From Stictocephala bisonia (lineage: Eukaryota > Arthropoda > Insecta > Hemiptera > Membracidae): a DNA stretch of 64,000 nucleotides. Positions within the stretch are counted from its first letter, which is position 1. The number at the start of each line of letters is the position of its first letter. Below are positions 43,330 through 55,927 of the stretch, one piece after another. The position numbers and the translations under genes are program-made. Location: positions 1-64,000 of the forward strand of contig JAQJVL010002146.1 of the NCBI GenBank assembly GCA_035578905.1, read 5' to 3'. The notes under the pieces are model-generated. The model made no database searches. It saw nothing but the letters and a program-made list of their open reading frames with translations, and was not told where the DNA came from.

Positions 43330-44570
43330 AGCGAGGACAGAATAACATAGAGGGGCTATTCCCATTTAAGCCGTGTATAAGGAGGTGAAGCCACTTTCGG
43401 CCATGACAGTTGGGTCAAGAAACGCAAAACCAGCGGCGAGCCACTAGAAAGTTAATACGTACGCTCATTAATTATACCGCGTTTTAAAACTCTTAGACAC
43501 CTCCAAAAAAATTGAAATTTTATAGGATAATAAAGGAATGTTTAAAGATGCATACGATCCCGTTTTACAAATTTACAATTAAGAGTAACATATTAAAATA
43601 ATGCTTTGAATTTTTCAATGCCATTTAAATTGAAGTGAATGTCACGAAAAAGTTGACCTGTGAGGAAGTTTTTTATTTTTAGGGCAGGTGAGTTTCGTCA
43701 GCGAGAAAGATTTAGATAAAGAGTTGAATTTATTTTTTTATTTAAAACTTTTTTACCTTACGTGAATGGTTTGTCCAGGAAGTTAAGTTGGAAACTGGTG
43801 AAAAATAGTCTGTTTGCCGCTTAGATCTACTCGCCGCGCCGAGACAGCTGCCTACGGCCGGTGGAAACGACTGGCATAGACACTGTCTTCCATTCCTCAT
43901 TATTAATAGTGTTTAAAGGCTTTGAACGCTAATTACTGTTTTTTAAATATTTTTATGATATTATGATTTACAACATATAATAAAGTAATGGGAAATCACG
44001 TAACTTGTTTACAGAACATAGAATAGTAACGCGATAGATGAACAGATAAAGCTTGGCATCGCATTTATTGTTAAAATAACAAATAATACTATTTGTTAGA
44101 TAGAACAAAGGTGTCATAATTTTACAATACATTATCAAATCTTTGAAACCTATTTTTATTTATCTTATGAATACTTTGACAAAAATTAATTATTAATTTA
44201 CACTTATAACTTGGAAGTTGTTGAAATGTTCATTGACCAACATCATGTTAAATTTAAGAAAAAATCGATGATTGATAATTTTTTGGTTGTAGGTTTAAGA
44301 ATAATGTGAACACAAGTATTGAAATTTGTTTATTTTACAATGTAAATAATTATGTGCTAAACAGAAGGTGCTAAAGATACGTGAATGAAATTTTAACCAC
44401 ATATTTTCTATGCATACAAGTGTACAATTTAACGCATGGATGTAAATTTAAGAAACGTACAAAATAAATCTAACAAGTAATAAACAAAATGTTTAGAAAA
44501 AAATTGAATGAAAGTTGTAAGTAACGGTTGCTTATATCAATAAAATGAATAAGTGTGCAATGATTTCTTG
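43330..44570. other. Gene-free AT-rich stretch
   Basis: No credible reading frame; probably the lost half of piggyBac 3 and the 3' end of the neighbouring P-like element. Confidence 0.5.
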
Positions 44571-44571
44571 T

Positions 44572-45970
44572 TTACTGTCTTGTAAAAGTAATGACTTTAT
44601 GCAACGCTTTTCTAATTTTGTTCCTATGAAGCGAGTCATTGAAGATCTTTGCTTTATGATGAAGTCTTACAGAAAAATACTTTTTACATATTGCTTTCAT
44701 AAGTAAATAAATATGATTCTGATCGGGTTCTTGATCGAGGTAATGATCTCCAGGGAACAGAGATTTTCCGATGGAATTTCTTATGACTCTTAGAGTCATT
44801 TCTTCAATAATATTATTCTTTGTGGTAATCTTGTCGGGAGTAAATTTGTAACTTCTAACAACTGATTCACACATATTAGAAATGTTCACAAGTCCCTCCG
44901 ATGGCTGAACTAATCCTCCTCTGTTCTTGCATGAAATCAAACTTTCAGGGTAGATATTACAGCTGCCTAAAAGTGACTTGCATACCTCACAGATTAGTTT
45001 AGATCCTATTTTTTGGCAAACAAATCCTGCGATATACTCGACAATTTCAAATCCAATGTCTGACCTGTTTGGAAAATGGAAAATACCACTGTCATCTTCG
45101 TCTTCAGCAGCTAAAGTTGACTTAACTTGATCTTCTATAGCTCTCCAAGATGGAGTAGAAATGTTTATTTCATTTACTTCACTCTTATTTTTAAGAAGTG
45201 GCAGAATCGTGGTGTTTTGTAGTACAAGGCAGTTTCCTGTGTTGCTTTCTTCTAGTTCCTTGTGTAGGAGGATCCTTTTAATATAACCTGTAAATTCTTT
45301 GCACGTGGGATTATTGTTATGACCTCCACGGCTACGAATGTAACCAAACAATCTTTCGAGATGGTCTTGACTGACTTTATATAAGGGTAAAAACTTCAAA
45401 GGGCAGTTCTTATCTCCTACAAACTCTTTGTACATGGCTAATGCGCTTTCTATGCCTATAATGAACCCCATGAAACCAGTTTTTCTTTTTGACTTTAATA
45501 TCGGCAGTCCTAGATTGTCCTTCAATCCTGAAATGTACAATTTGGTTTCCTTTAAAAAGGTTAAAGTGTCTTTGAAGTTCCAGGCACACAGAGCTTTTTT
45601 TTCAAATTTACTTTTTATGCTCCTGGAATTGAGAATGTCAAAAAGTTTGTTAAATTGCCTCAAAAAAGTTATTGTTACTGAGCATTCCTCAATGCCGTCC
45701 ACATTCTTTTTTTGAAGGTACTCTAAAGAGTCAGCTACAGATGCGCTTAAAACCTGCGCCGCAAGTTTTACCTTCATCTTCTGTCTACTAAATTCAACAT
45801 GACTGTTCGTTAGTTTATTTCCTAGATGAAGTTCCACTTCTTTTTGAAGAGTATGAAGCCGCCCGATGTACTTCCATTCTATTTTGTTGTTATCCTTATC
45901 AAATAAAACACCTAGGTCACCTAATGTGTTTGTAACCAATTTTAACATATGTGGTGGATCAAAAAAAAGT
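44572..45970 (-). pseudogene. P-element/THAP9-like transposase 2, C-terminal two thirds
   Basis: A single uninterrupted 458-codon frame starts at FFDPPHMLKLV near 45965 and holds the long insertion domain, KVSQDHLERLFGYIRSRGG near 45380-45330, IVEYIAGFVCQKIGSK near 45045, CEVCKSLL near 44985 and a C-terminal region ending at 44572. The THAP domain and the first catalytic part are missing; just upstream lies an unrelated reading frame. It is distinct in sequence from the copy at 2.6-4.8 kb. The absence of stops suggests a young truncation or constraint on this part. Confidence 0.85.
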
Positions 45971-46017
45971 GAACTGGTTTATTAGTGGTTGGATGAGGAA
46001 ACCAGGACACAAGCTTT

Positions 46018-47104
46018 TCAGGACAAATCGATCATCTTCAGTGTCATTGGCATAAGACTGGCAGGGTTTGTGTCTTCGTCTAATCTAGCTTCTTGTGTAG
46101 CTCTACAGATTTCAAATATCGCCATAAGCTCATTCTCCACGGTATGTACCGCCCTTAATAAATGTCCCCATGTACCGTTTAAACTCTCGGTCAAGATGCT
46201 TCTTAGCTATCCAACCAAAGTTTGCAAGGTCTGCATACTCTCTAGCTGGGATTGATGGTCTCTGGAGTGTTGACCAAGGGTCCACGATTACAATGGTGGC
46301 TAATTTGACAAAACTCAGGAGTTGTTGTTCTGGGATTCTATTCAGGTATAGCAGAGGAGATCCGTTAAATTCTGAAATTACGTCAGCAAACGCACTCGCG
46401 TGCGTACATGAGTGTCCACATGTCTGTTCCACAATCCAGCTTAAGCAGGTCATCTGGTCGTGGTCCAGACACGGGTAGATAGCTTGTAGAAAGTTTGATA
46501 AGATTGATGGATTAATAGAATCAGGTATGAAGGTTCGTTTGAAGTTAACTATTGCGTCCATTGTGACTTTGGTTGAAATTTCTAGGGCAGGGTATGCGAT
46601 CTTAATTCGATTGAGTTGCGTCGTGAGCCATCCATCAGATATATTGGCAGCCTTGCATAACGTATAAATGCTCGCTACCAAAGCAGCCAATGCTTGGCTT
46701 TTGTATGGTTCTTCATTTGCTTGATAGAGCATCTCAAGGACAGCAAGTTTCTGTTCAATTGGAAGTATAGCCCAGTTGTTCACATATGCATTGTGGATCA
46801 CCCAATTATGTTCTGGGACCCCTGCAACAACATTGTCATCAATTACTTGGAGATTCAGCAGGACTTGTAATAGATTGTCGGGGACCACAAATAAACTTTG
46901 CTTGTTAAAAGCATGAGCGGATGACAAACAATAGTTAAACTTCTGGATAGGAACGAGCTGGGGGTGGGGGTCCACAGGGGGCATCGTGAATTGGGCATCA
47001 GCCCATGGGATTGTGCCAAGGGGTATGTCAGTGATAGCAGTATTGTACACAGACTGCACCAAAATGGGGTTTTTGGGGTTTTTGGGAAAATTACTTGTCC
47101 GCAC
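46018..47104 (-). pseudogene. Unidentified 360-residue protein; possible endogenous viral nucleoprotein
   Basis: A 324-codon open frame (46130-47104) continues after one frameshift near 46133 to a stop at 46018. The protein is mostly helical in character, has a Pro-rich start and a C-terminal aromatic-basic region (FGWIAKKHLDREFKRYMG near 46190), and has no transposase, RT or protease motif. Length and character recall nucleoproteins of negative-strand RNA viruses (for example the chuvirus/mononegavirus group), which are common as insertions in insect genomes. This is a guess from general features. The N-terminus runs into unreliable sequence near 47060, so the true start is unknown. Confidence 0.4.
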
Positions 47105-50100
47105 GATTCATGTCAGTTGGTGCCGTCTTTCAACAGTCCCTGTGGGAATAGTTTACCCGATTCGGGATTGGGCAGACCCGGCACCCCTTCCGGGTCTTCG
47201 GGTTTTAAAAAATTTTTAGTATGTTGGCGGGAAAAATCTATTGATCTACACCCCTTGATAAAACCCTCTAGCTTTCCCCAAAAACCCGTAGTGTAAAGGT
47301 CCCTTGATTGAGCACTCGAAGTTGGAAGGTCCCCAAACAAAAATCCCCCCTTTTAATTCGGGCCCCAAACAATTTTCATTTTCCCTCCCCTTTTCAAATC
47401 CCAAAAAAAAATTTGCCCCCCTTTTAAAAAAAGTTTTTTTTCTTCGTTTTTTGGTTCCGGGTTTTTTTGTTTTTTTGATTTTTTAAAAGGGTTTCCGGGG
47501 TTTTGGGCCTTTTTTTGTTTTGCGGGGGTGCCGGCGCCGGGCCGGGGTTATTTTGGGGGCTGTTTGGGTCGGACCCTTTTCTTGTTCCCTTGGTCTGTCA
47601 GGTTGGCCGTCTTTTTGTTCTTTTCCTTAGTCAAGAAGTTTTGGGGGCAAAATCCAAAACGTAAGTGTTCATTTATAAATTTTTAATTTAAAACCCTTTT
47701 GTGAAAATATTTTTTCAAATTAAATAATAAGGGTTTTTGGGTTTTGGGTTTTTTTTCAATTTATGTTTTTTTCTAGATCTTGTTAACCTAGGTTGAGCCA
47801 CGTGCTCAGTTACCTTTTATTAATTTTTATTTATTTTTTTTTCTTTTTTTAAATTTTATTTTTAAAATTTTATTAGTTACATTTTTTTTTTTTTTTTTTT
47901 CTTTAAAACCCAGCCTTGGTTGTTTTTTTTTTTTTTATAATTTTTTTCTGTATAATAGTTTTTTTTTTTTGTTTATTTTGTTCCTTAATTTTTTTTATTG
48001 GTAATCAAAACCAATGATAATTTTTCTTATAAAGTGTCCCATCATGAAATTTTTTGGGTTTTTTGAAAACAACACCTTAAATTAAATTTAAAATTCTTAA
48101 AAAAAAAATTTTTTTAGGGGGTTTTAAAAATTCTTTTTGCCGTCAATTATTTCCAATCAAAAAACCCTTGTGAAAGTGTTTTTAAATTTGGAAACAGCTA
48201 ACATTTTATTTCCCCAAAAAAAAATTTTAAAAAAAAAAATTTGGAAAAAGGGAAAATTTTTCTTAGTTTTAAAAATTTTAAAAACCCCGGGTTTTGGGGG
48301 TATTGCAAAAAAATTAAAAAAAGAAAAAAAATTTTTTTTAATTTTTAAAAACCCCCACCAAAACAAAATTAGGAACCAACCCCCCCAAGACCCCGATTTG
48401 GGGGAAAAAAATTTTAAAAAAACTTTTGTTAAAAACTAAAGGTACTTGAAAAATAAAACGTTTTTTTTTTTAAAATTTGGAAAAAATTTTTATTCCCATT
48501 TTTTTTCCATAAATTGAAATTTGTATAAAAAAAGTTATTTTAATAAAAAATTCCGATTAATTTTATTAGGGAAAAAAAGGGGAACGACCTTTAAAAATTT
48601 TAAATTTTTTTTTTAAAACAATTAAAAGAAAAGGGTTTAAAAATTTTTTTTTAAAACAAAAAAACCCCTGGCCCAAAAACTGATTCCCCTTTTTTAAATT
48701 AAAAAGAAAATAAAAAAAATTAAAATAAAAATTTTTTTGGGTTTTGGTAAAAATTTCCCCCTTGTTTGAAACCCAAAAATTTTATAAAATGTTTAAAATT
48801 TTTCCCCCAAAAAAAATTTGGGGGTTAATCGGAAAAAAAAGTGCACCTTAGAAATCCCCCCAAATAAAAAGGCCCTTTTTCCAAAAAACCCCCCAAATTT
48901 TTTGGGGCAAAACAAAATTTTAAAAAATGGCCCCAACGACTTTTTTTGAACCCGGGGCCAAAAACCCTTTTGGGGGGGTTGTCTAAAAGGGGAAAAAGCC
49001 CAATTTTAAAAAAAAAAGGGGGGTTGGGACGGGTTGGGGTGAAGAAAGAAAAAAATTTCGATGGCTGGAATCTGAAAACGGGAAAATTAAAAAATAAAAA
49101 AAAAAAAAATTAAATAAAAATTTAGAATCCAAAAAAAGAAATCTGGTTATGGAAAAATTTTAATTAAAAAAAAAAAAAAAATTTTAAAAAAAAACCAAAT
49201 TAAACCCCAAATTTTTGGGGGTTAGTTAAAAATGCCCTTAAAAAGTGGACCCCCCTTGGAAAGGGAATTTTTAAGCCCCACCAAAAAAATTCTTTGGAAA
49301 ATTTTTTGAAAACCTGGAAAGGAAAAACCTTAAAGTAAAAACCCAGTGGGAAAAAGTGGGGTTTTCCAACGTAAGTAATTTTTAAAAAAAAAAAAAAAAA
49401 TGCAGGCCCCTTTCCCCCCGGGGGCAAAAAAAAGGGGACTAAAAAAAAATTTCCCAAACAAAAAACCCCAAAAAGGGGGCCCAAAAAAGATACCCAAAAT
49501 TTCTTAAATTTTTCGGCAAAAAAACCCCCCTTGACCCCAACCGAGGGCCAAGGGGCCCTTAAATTTTTTTTTAAACATTTTCGTTTTAGGGAAAAAGGCC
49601 AAGCAGGTCCCTGGCTGTTCCCCCTTTTCCCCCCGTGGCCCCAAAAAACCTTTCAAAAAATTTTTCATGGGGCCCCCCCTTTTTTCCCAAAAACACCCCA
49701 AATTCAAAAAAACCCTTTTTAAAAAGACCCCTTTTGGGCCCCTGATTGACCAAAACCTTTTTTTTTTTTTTCAAAATAAAGGCATGCTTTTTTAAAAATT
49801 TTTAAAAAGGGGGAATTTATTTTGGGTTATGAAACCTGGGGGTTTTTCCCAAAACCCCCTTTCCAATCTTTAAACTGATCAAATTAAAAAAGCCCAAAAA
49901 AAACGCGGAGGTTGGGATTTTTTGAAAAAATTAAATTTTTCAAACAAAACTCTTAAAACCCCCCGCGTCCCTTTAAAAATTTTTGGGGGGGCCCTGAACT
50001 AAAATTTTTTTTGTTTGGGCGAGTAAAATTTGAAAATTAAAAGCAATTTTTTGAACCCCCAATCCTTTTAGGAGTTTACTTTTAAAATAGTAATTTTTTT

Positions 50101-52170
50101 TTAAAAGTTTTTATTTTAAAAGGGGTTGAAAAAAAAAACAACAAAAAATTTTTCTTCTTGAGAAAAGGGTTTGCATATTCCCAAAAACCGGAAAATTTTA
50201 AAAAATGGAAAACCCTTCCCGCTTAAATTTTAAAATTTCCAATATTTTTAAAAAAAATAAGTTCTTTTTTTTACCCCCACCCAAAAATTTTTTAAAATAT
50301 TGGGGGGAGCCCGGGGAATTTTTTTTCCCCAAGGGGATTCCCCAAAAATTTTTTCAGGAATATTTTGGGGGGAAAACAATCTTGGAAAATTATCCCTGAA
50401 AACCCTTTGCGCACGAATTTCTTTTTTTAAATTATCAGGCTTTCCTGGGTAAGAAGGGCCCCAAAAAAAAGGGCTTCAAGGGCCCTTCCCGGGTGGAACC
50501 GTTTTTTGGGGGGCCGAGACTGGGGACACCCCCTTCGGACTGCCCTCAGAAGATTTAAAATTTCGTGCTTTTAAGGAAAAACCCTTTAAAAAAAAAATTT
50601 TTCATCAAAAAACCCCCAACTTTTGAGAAAGGCCCCCCCGGGGGTTTTTTAACCCCCGAGGTTAAAACCCTTTCCCTTTTTGTGGTTTTAATTTTCTTTT
50701 TTCTGGAAAATTTTTATTCTTTGGGGAGGTTTTCCAAAAGGAACCTTTCAAAAATTTTTGCCCCCGGGGTTTCCAACCAGGGAATTTTTAAATTTTTTGA
50801 TAAAAAAGGAGGGTTTTTTACCAATATTTTCAAAAACCACTGCGTGTAGGGGGTGCACTTCGTTTAAAAATCAAAAGCGGCCCCCTTGGTGTGCCCCCAA
50901 CAATTTTTTAACTTGGGGTTTGAAAAAATTAAATTAAAAAATCAAAAAAAAATTCCTTTTAAAAAAAGGGAAAAAAGACTGTAAAAATTTGCCCCGTAGC
51001 CTTTTCAATTTTTAAAAAAAAAAGGGGAAAAAATCCACAAAATCATTTTTTAAACCAAAATCTCTCCCAAAAAAACAATTTGGTTTTGGGTTTTTTTAAA
51101 AGACTTCATGCACGGTTTTTAAAAATTTTTAGGGGATTTAAAAAAAAAAAAAAATTCTAAGCTTATTTTTTATCTAAACTTTTTCCTTTTTTTTTAAAAA
51201 AACCCAAGAACAAAAAAATTGTTCGAGAAAAAAATTATTTAAAAGCATTAAAGGGGAAGGTTTTTTAAAATTTTAAATTTTTAAAATTTAAAAAGGGGGG
51301 CTAAAAAAAAGGGAAAACAGGTCATTCCAAATTTTTTTTGATTTGCCCCGATTTGGGAGCAAAATGCAAGGTCTTTTTCCTTTTGCTCGTGAAAATTAAA
51401 TTATAAAGGAACATTCACTGTCACCAAAAAAAAAAATTTGGGGCAACTATTTAAAAAGGTTCAAAAGGCCTGGAAAAGGCAAGCCCAAACCCCTTTTAAC
51501 AATCAAAACCCAAGTAAAGGGAAATTTTTTGGTTTACGACAATAAAATTTTTTTGGGGCCTTTAGAACTAAAACTTTAAAAACCAACTTCCTGCCGCAGG
51601 TTGTTGGGGCCCCCATGCTTTAATTTTATTCCGTTTCCGGGGGGAAAAAATTTTTTTTCCCCCCACAAATTTATTCAAATTTTTCAATCCCTTTGCTTGG
51701 GGTAAAAAGGGGACTTTTAATTATTAAAAATTGGCCTTCCTCCTTTTTTTTTAAGTTCTTCAATGTGGAGGTTTTGTGCCAAAGAAGTTACCAACCCCAA
51801 AAAGGGGGTGAATTGCTTTTTTAAGCGCTTTGGGGGCCCTTCCCGTTCCCCAGTTTTGGGATTGTCCCCCTCCCCCGGGTTTGGTTCCCGGTAAAATTTG
51901 GATTTGGGGGAAAAATTTTTTGGAAAAAAAACATTTTTTGAAGAAAACTTTCCCAAACAGTTTTTTTAAATTTAAACCCCATTTTTTAAAAATTTTTATT
52001 TAAAATTTTTTTTAAAAAAATTTAATTTTTTTTTTTTTTGGCCCAAAAAAAAATTTTATTTTTTTTTAAATTGTTAAATTTTAAGGTTTTTTGGCCCGTT
52101 CCCTTTTTCCCTTTTTTTTTATGGGCCAATTTTTTCTTTAAAAAAAAATTATTTCAAAAAAAACCAAATT
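47060..52170. other. Homopolymer-inflated, unreliable sequence block
   Basis: Over about 5.1 kb nearly all sequence consists of runs of three to ten identical bases of all four kinds, with a gradual onset at the left (GGGGTTTTTGGGG near 47070) and return to normal at about 52170. Neighbouring DNA has no such texture. This looks like uncorrected long-read or otherwise faulty consensus. Reading frames inside it should not be trusted; what was really there cannot be recovered from this text. Confidence 0.9.
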
Positions 52171-52939
52171 AGTAAAAAAAAGATATATTTAGTCAAAAAT
52201 ATTTTTATTACTAATCAAAATCCTACTCATTAAAAATTATTTACAAAGCAACAAGAAGATTACAGGAGCTATACTAATAAAGAAATTAAATATTTTATAT
52301 GGCTTACAATAAGGTCACTACCTACATCAAAAGTTTATTTCTAAACATAAAATCACCATTTAACTCATTTAAAAAATTTTCAAATGAAACTAAAACACAA
52401 AAAGTCAACAAATTATATCAGACATAATTTACAAAACACATCAACTTGATTAACCCATTTCTGCCCAAATTAAATTTTTACGCAACTTTGCTCAATCCTT
52501 TTAAAATATGACTAATTACTAATAAAGGAACGGTAATATATCATTTTTAAATTTATTCAAGCATTTATGACAATTTTATGATGTGTCGACAATTGTCGAC
52601 AGTAGGGATGGCCGGGACTAGGTTGGAATGCGTAGTGTGTGTCATCAATTGTCGACAGTGAGCACAGTTGGGGTGGGTTGTAGTACAACTAGATTATGCG
52701 AACCTAGACTAAAACTATATAAATAATAGGAAAAATAAAGACAACAGTACTTACTTTATACATTATTTGATTATAGGCTATGTTGTAGAAGGCATTTACT
52801 GTAAATATAATTTCACATAATTAAAAAAAATATCCCTATCATTTACTAAAAATAAACAAATTTGGAAAATGTAGTAATATAGAACCATCTTATTGAAAAA
52901 TTACAAGTTGTTAGCGAGTGTCAAAGGCTTCACTGCAGT

Positions 52940-55020
52940 TTATATGTACTCCAATTTGGCAAACTTACAAATTTTGCGTGTAGCTTTCTTGCATAGTGCA
53001 CATCGTACCTGTTTTTCAACTGTTTGCAAGTGATGTCCTAACCCACTGTAGCGCACCTCTGAAAGTACTCTGCTAGACACTTTCATACTTGGTCTTGCTG
53101 CAGAAGGACGATTGGTTTTATATATAGCCAAGTATGACCGCACCACATGCCGTATAAAGCTGAGAAAATCAAGGTTTTCTTCAATGCCCCTTGGACTCAT
53201 TCGGAACACCTGCCAAGCATTATTCATTGAGACACTTAGTAAGTAGGACATCATCGGCCAGTACCGTTTCTTATTTCTTATATTTATCTGATATGAAGCG
53301 ATATTTTCATCCATGCGGTCTATATCGCCCATATACGTATTGTACGAGTACAGTATTATATTAGCAGGTTGATCAATGACTATATGCTTTTTCTCTGTTC
53401 TGGACCAACGTTTCGCTTTCCCTATTGGAGTAATACCAGCTGCTGTTGAGGCCATAGTAAACACATTGTTATCGTTGTATCGCACAAGTGTTATTCCTGT
53501 GTTTGTGTCAGTTAACTGGCTGTAAGAGCCTCTAGGTTGTTTCTTCACGGACTTTGTATCAAGTAAGGGAGCACCTTCCACTCTGTCAGCACGTACAGTA
53601 CCTGTCCCATCAAAACCTTTAGATCGAAGAGCTTCTAGTAAACGGAAAGATGTAAAAAAGTTATCGAAAAAAAGGCTATAATGCCTTTGGAAGTTCCGAT
53701 ATCAAATCAATAACAACTGATCCCCCCAGTTCAAGTTCAGGAATTTTAGTAGCTATGCTCTTTCCTTGGTATGGTTCACATTGAATGACATACCCAAGCC
53801 TTGTGGCTATAACCCAAACCTTGTAGCCAAGTCTAATGGGCTTCCCGTGAATATGTTGTTTGGCACCATGTCTGCCATAATATTGCACCATCGACTCATC
53901 GATTAAAAGATATACATCGTCTGGGAAATACTGGAGCCATCTCTCATTCAACATACTCAAAACTGGTCGTATTTTTCCAAACCGATCATCCTTTGAAAGT
54001 TCTGCATTTTTGCAAAAATGTAAATATTTCATGATGTCTTCAAATTTATTCCTTAACACGTTCACCACGATGTGCGCCACCGGTGGCACACACACAAAAA
54101 ATCTCATAAACTAATTGCTGTCATTGGAATAACATTACCAACTTAAAATTACGACGGTAGTAATTTTTGAAGGACCACGATTTTATTTCACAATTCCTTA
54201 AGGCCTACTTTAAATCTACGACGTGTGCCACCGGTGGAGCACAGTGCTAATAACTTCCTTATATTGAGGTTATGTCATATAAACCATTCAGTAAAACCCC
54301 GACTCATTTTATAACGAAAAGTATACGCAGTGTAAGCGTGTACCACCGGTGGCGCACGTCGGGGTTTTGAATAATCATAATATTGACCTGTCAGAGCCTT
54401 TGGGGTGAACGTGTTAACATAGTCTTTGCAACAGCAACATTGTGAACATTATCTGATGTTTCCCAATACATTCGGGTCCTTGACAAAACATTATAACCTG
54501 ATAAAAACAATATCGAGAAAAAAAGTCTCAGTTCATCTCTGTTCATTGAAAATGAAAGATTACCCTTTTCAACTGCAAACTGGTTAGTACATTCAACAAT
54601 GTAGTCACATACATCATCATCAAAAAAATACTCAAATGCATCAACTGGTGAAATTCATTGCTCAAAAAACTTGGCCGTTCAAATTCAATAGAAGATTTGT
54701 TGGGAATGTCATGTTTTTCCCAGTTTCTGTTTATTTTATTTTGTTTTGTATTTGTTGATTGGTTGACATTTTTATGTACATTTTTAGATACTAACTTAGG
54801 CCTACTATTTACATTTTTACACACAGGTACTAACTTACTATTTACAATTATTTTTTTCCCTGAAATATGGTCTTCATGATTTTGTTTCTTCTTTTTTCTT
54901 TCTTTACTAGATCCACTGTTCTTATTTTGTTTATCAATTGTGGAATCTGAAGTAATCTTAGAGCAGGTACTTTGATTTTCCAAGTTGTTATGAGCATTCG
55001 AGGTTGTAGAAGTCTGGGAT
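52940..55020 (-). pseudogene. piggyBac transposase 4 (PGBD2/3-like)
   Basis: The N-terminal part (54983-54543) is basic and Asn/Lys-rich. After a shift near 54640 comes RTRMYWETSDNVHNVAVAKT up to 54418; the frame then resumes at 54052 as LRNKFEDIMKYLHF once the MITE is removed. Catalytic Asp candidates are LLIDESMVQYYG near 53900, LFFDNFFTSFRLLEAL near 53660 and YMGDIDRMDENI near 53325. The C-terminal tail has RCALCKKATRKIC near 52980, the Cys-rich end-binding domain. A shift near 53600-53680 separates the last two frames. All three Asp are present, so only a few lesions inactivate it. Confidence 0.9.
54057..54413. mobile_element. 357-bp piggyBac-type MITE flanked by TTAA
   Basis: TTAA at 54053-54056 and 54414-54417 flanks a segment whose ends read CACGTTCACCACG and, inverted, CACGTTCACCCC. 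It has no coding capacity. Three 20-bp near-perfect palindromes centred on CCACCGGTGG lie at 54071-54090, 54223-54242 and 54338-54357. Removing it and one TTAA restores the piggyBac 4 frame as KTMLRNKFEDIMK. It was probably mobilised by a related piggyBac such as the CACGTT-ended ones elsewhere in the window. Confidence 0.95.
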
Positions 55021-55072
55021 GTAGGTATATCTAAATCACATAAGTTATCTAATCCATCCTTTTTATTTTCTA

Positions 55073-55748
55073 TGAATAAAAATCAAGATTCAAGATCTTT
55101 ATTTGTCATTAAGTAATACAAGTATCACAATAGACATAGTCAAACATATTATGATTGGACATTTAAAAAATATTAATTCTAGTCACAAATCAGACAGTAT
55201 AGAATATTTTCAGTCAAATAGGATATAAAAAACTAAAATTAGTTATGTTATAATCCAAGGATATATAGCTAAATTTACAAATTTGCCTACAAATAGAGTT
55301 GTTCACAAAAATAATAAACAAACAAAAAAAAAAAAAAAACAGTCCACACAAAACATTAGTCAAAACACAAAGATTTTTAATGTTTTAATCAAATTCCAAA
55401 TCAGACATGTTATGCTTCAAGTAATCATTTACTGAGTAAAAGGGTCTTGATGAAAACCACTCTCTAAGTACTCTTTTAAATTTGTTAAATGAGACATTTG
55501 AGGCCGACGTAGGTAATGTATTAAATAATTGTATTTGCATGTAAAGGTGGCTATTTATTAACTTGCTTAATCTGAAAGATGGTAAGTCCAATTTTTCATG
55601 ATTTCTTGTAGAATATGAATGTACATTCAGTCTATATTTATGGTGTACCAAATTTTCTTTCATATGAATTAAAGTGTGGTAAATAAATAAGCTTGGTAAA
55701 GTTAGAATTTTTTGAAATTTGAAATGTTCAAAGCAGCTTTCGGTATTT
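55073..55748 (-). pseudogene. Non-LTR retrotransposon RT C-terminus (piece 3 of 3)
   Basis: The minus-strand frame 55385-55751 reads NTESCFEHFKFQKILTLPS, YRLNVHSYSTRNHEKLDLP and LFNTLPTSAS, the C-terminal domain of CR1/Jockey-like RTs, ending with a stop at 55385. The 3' UTR runs to about 55073 with AATAAAG near 55100. It joins piece 2 at 59086 after removal of the Harbinger element. Confidence 0.85.
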
Positions 55749-55927
55749 TTAGGCAGCTCAACCACTGCGTCCGGTCCGGTGAATTCGGATCAGGCAAAAA
55801 GAGTCGGATCCGTCAAATTTCCACACACTGCTTCAGGCGATTCAGTTCCGGCAATCGTTGAACAGCAGTCAGTCTATCCGAGGTCAGCGAGACTAGTGCT
55901 GTGAGCGTAGAGTTTGTTTTCGAAGCA

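Larger units (their letters stand above)
52450..55072 (-). mobile_element. piggyBac element 4
   Basis: The left terminus reads TTAACCCATTTCTGCCC at 52450, like known piggyBac ends (TTAACCC). A perfect palindrome TGTCGACAATTGTCGACA lies at 52584-52601 with a half copy at 52650. The transposase gene fills 52940-55020. The right terminus is not visible because a non-LTR element is inserted at about 55073 upstream of the visible N-terminal coding part. Confidence 0.85.

Noticed and set aside
47304..51956. Numerous short frames rich in Phe, Lys, Pro and Gly
   Set aside because: They lie in the homopolymer-inflated block and reflect base runs, not genes.
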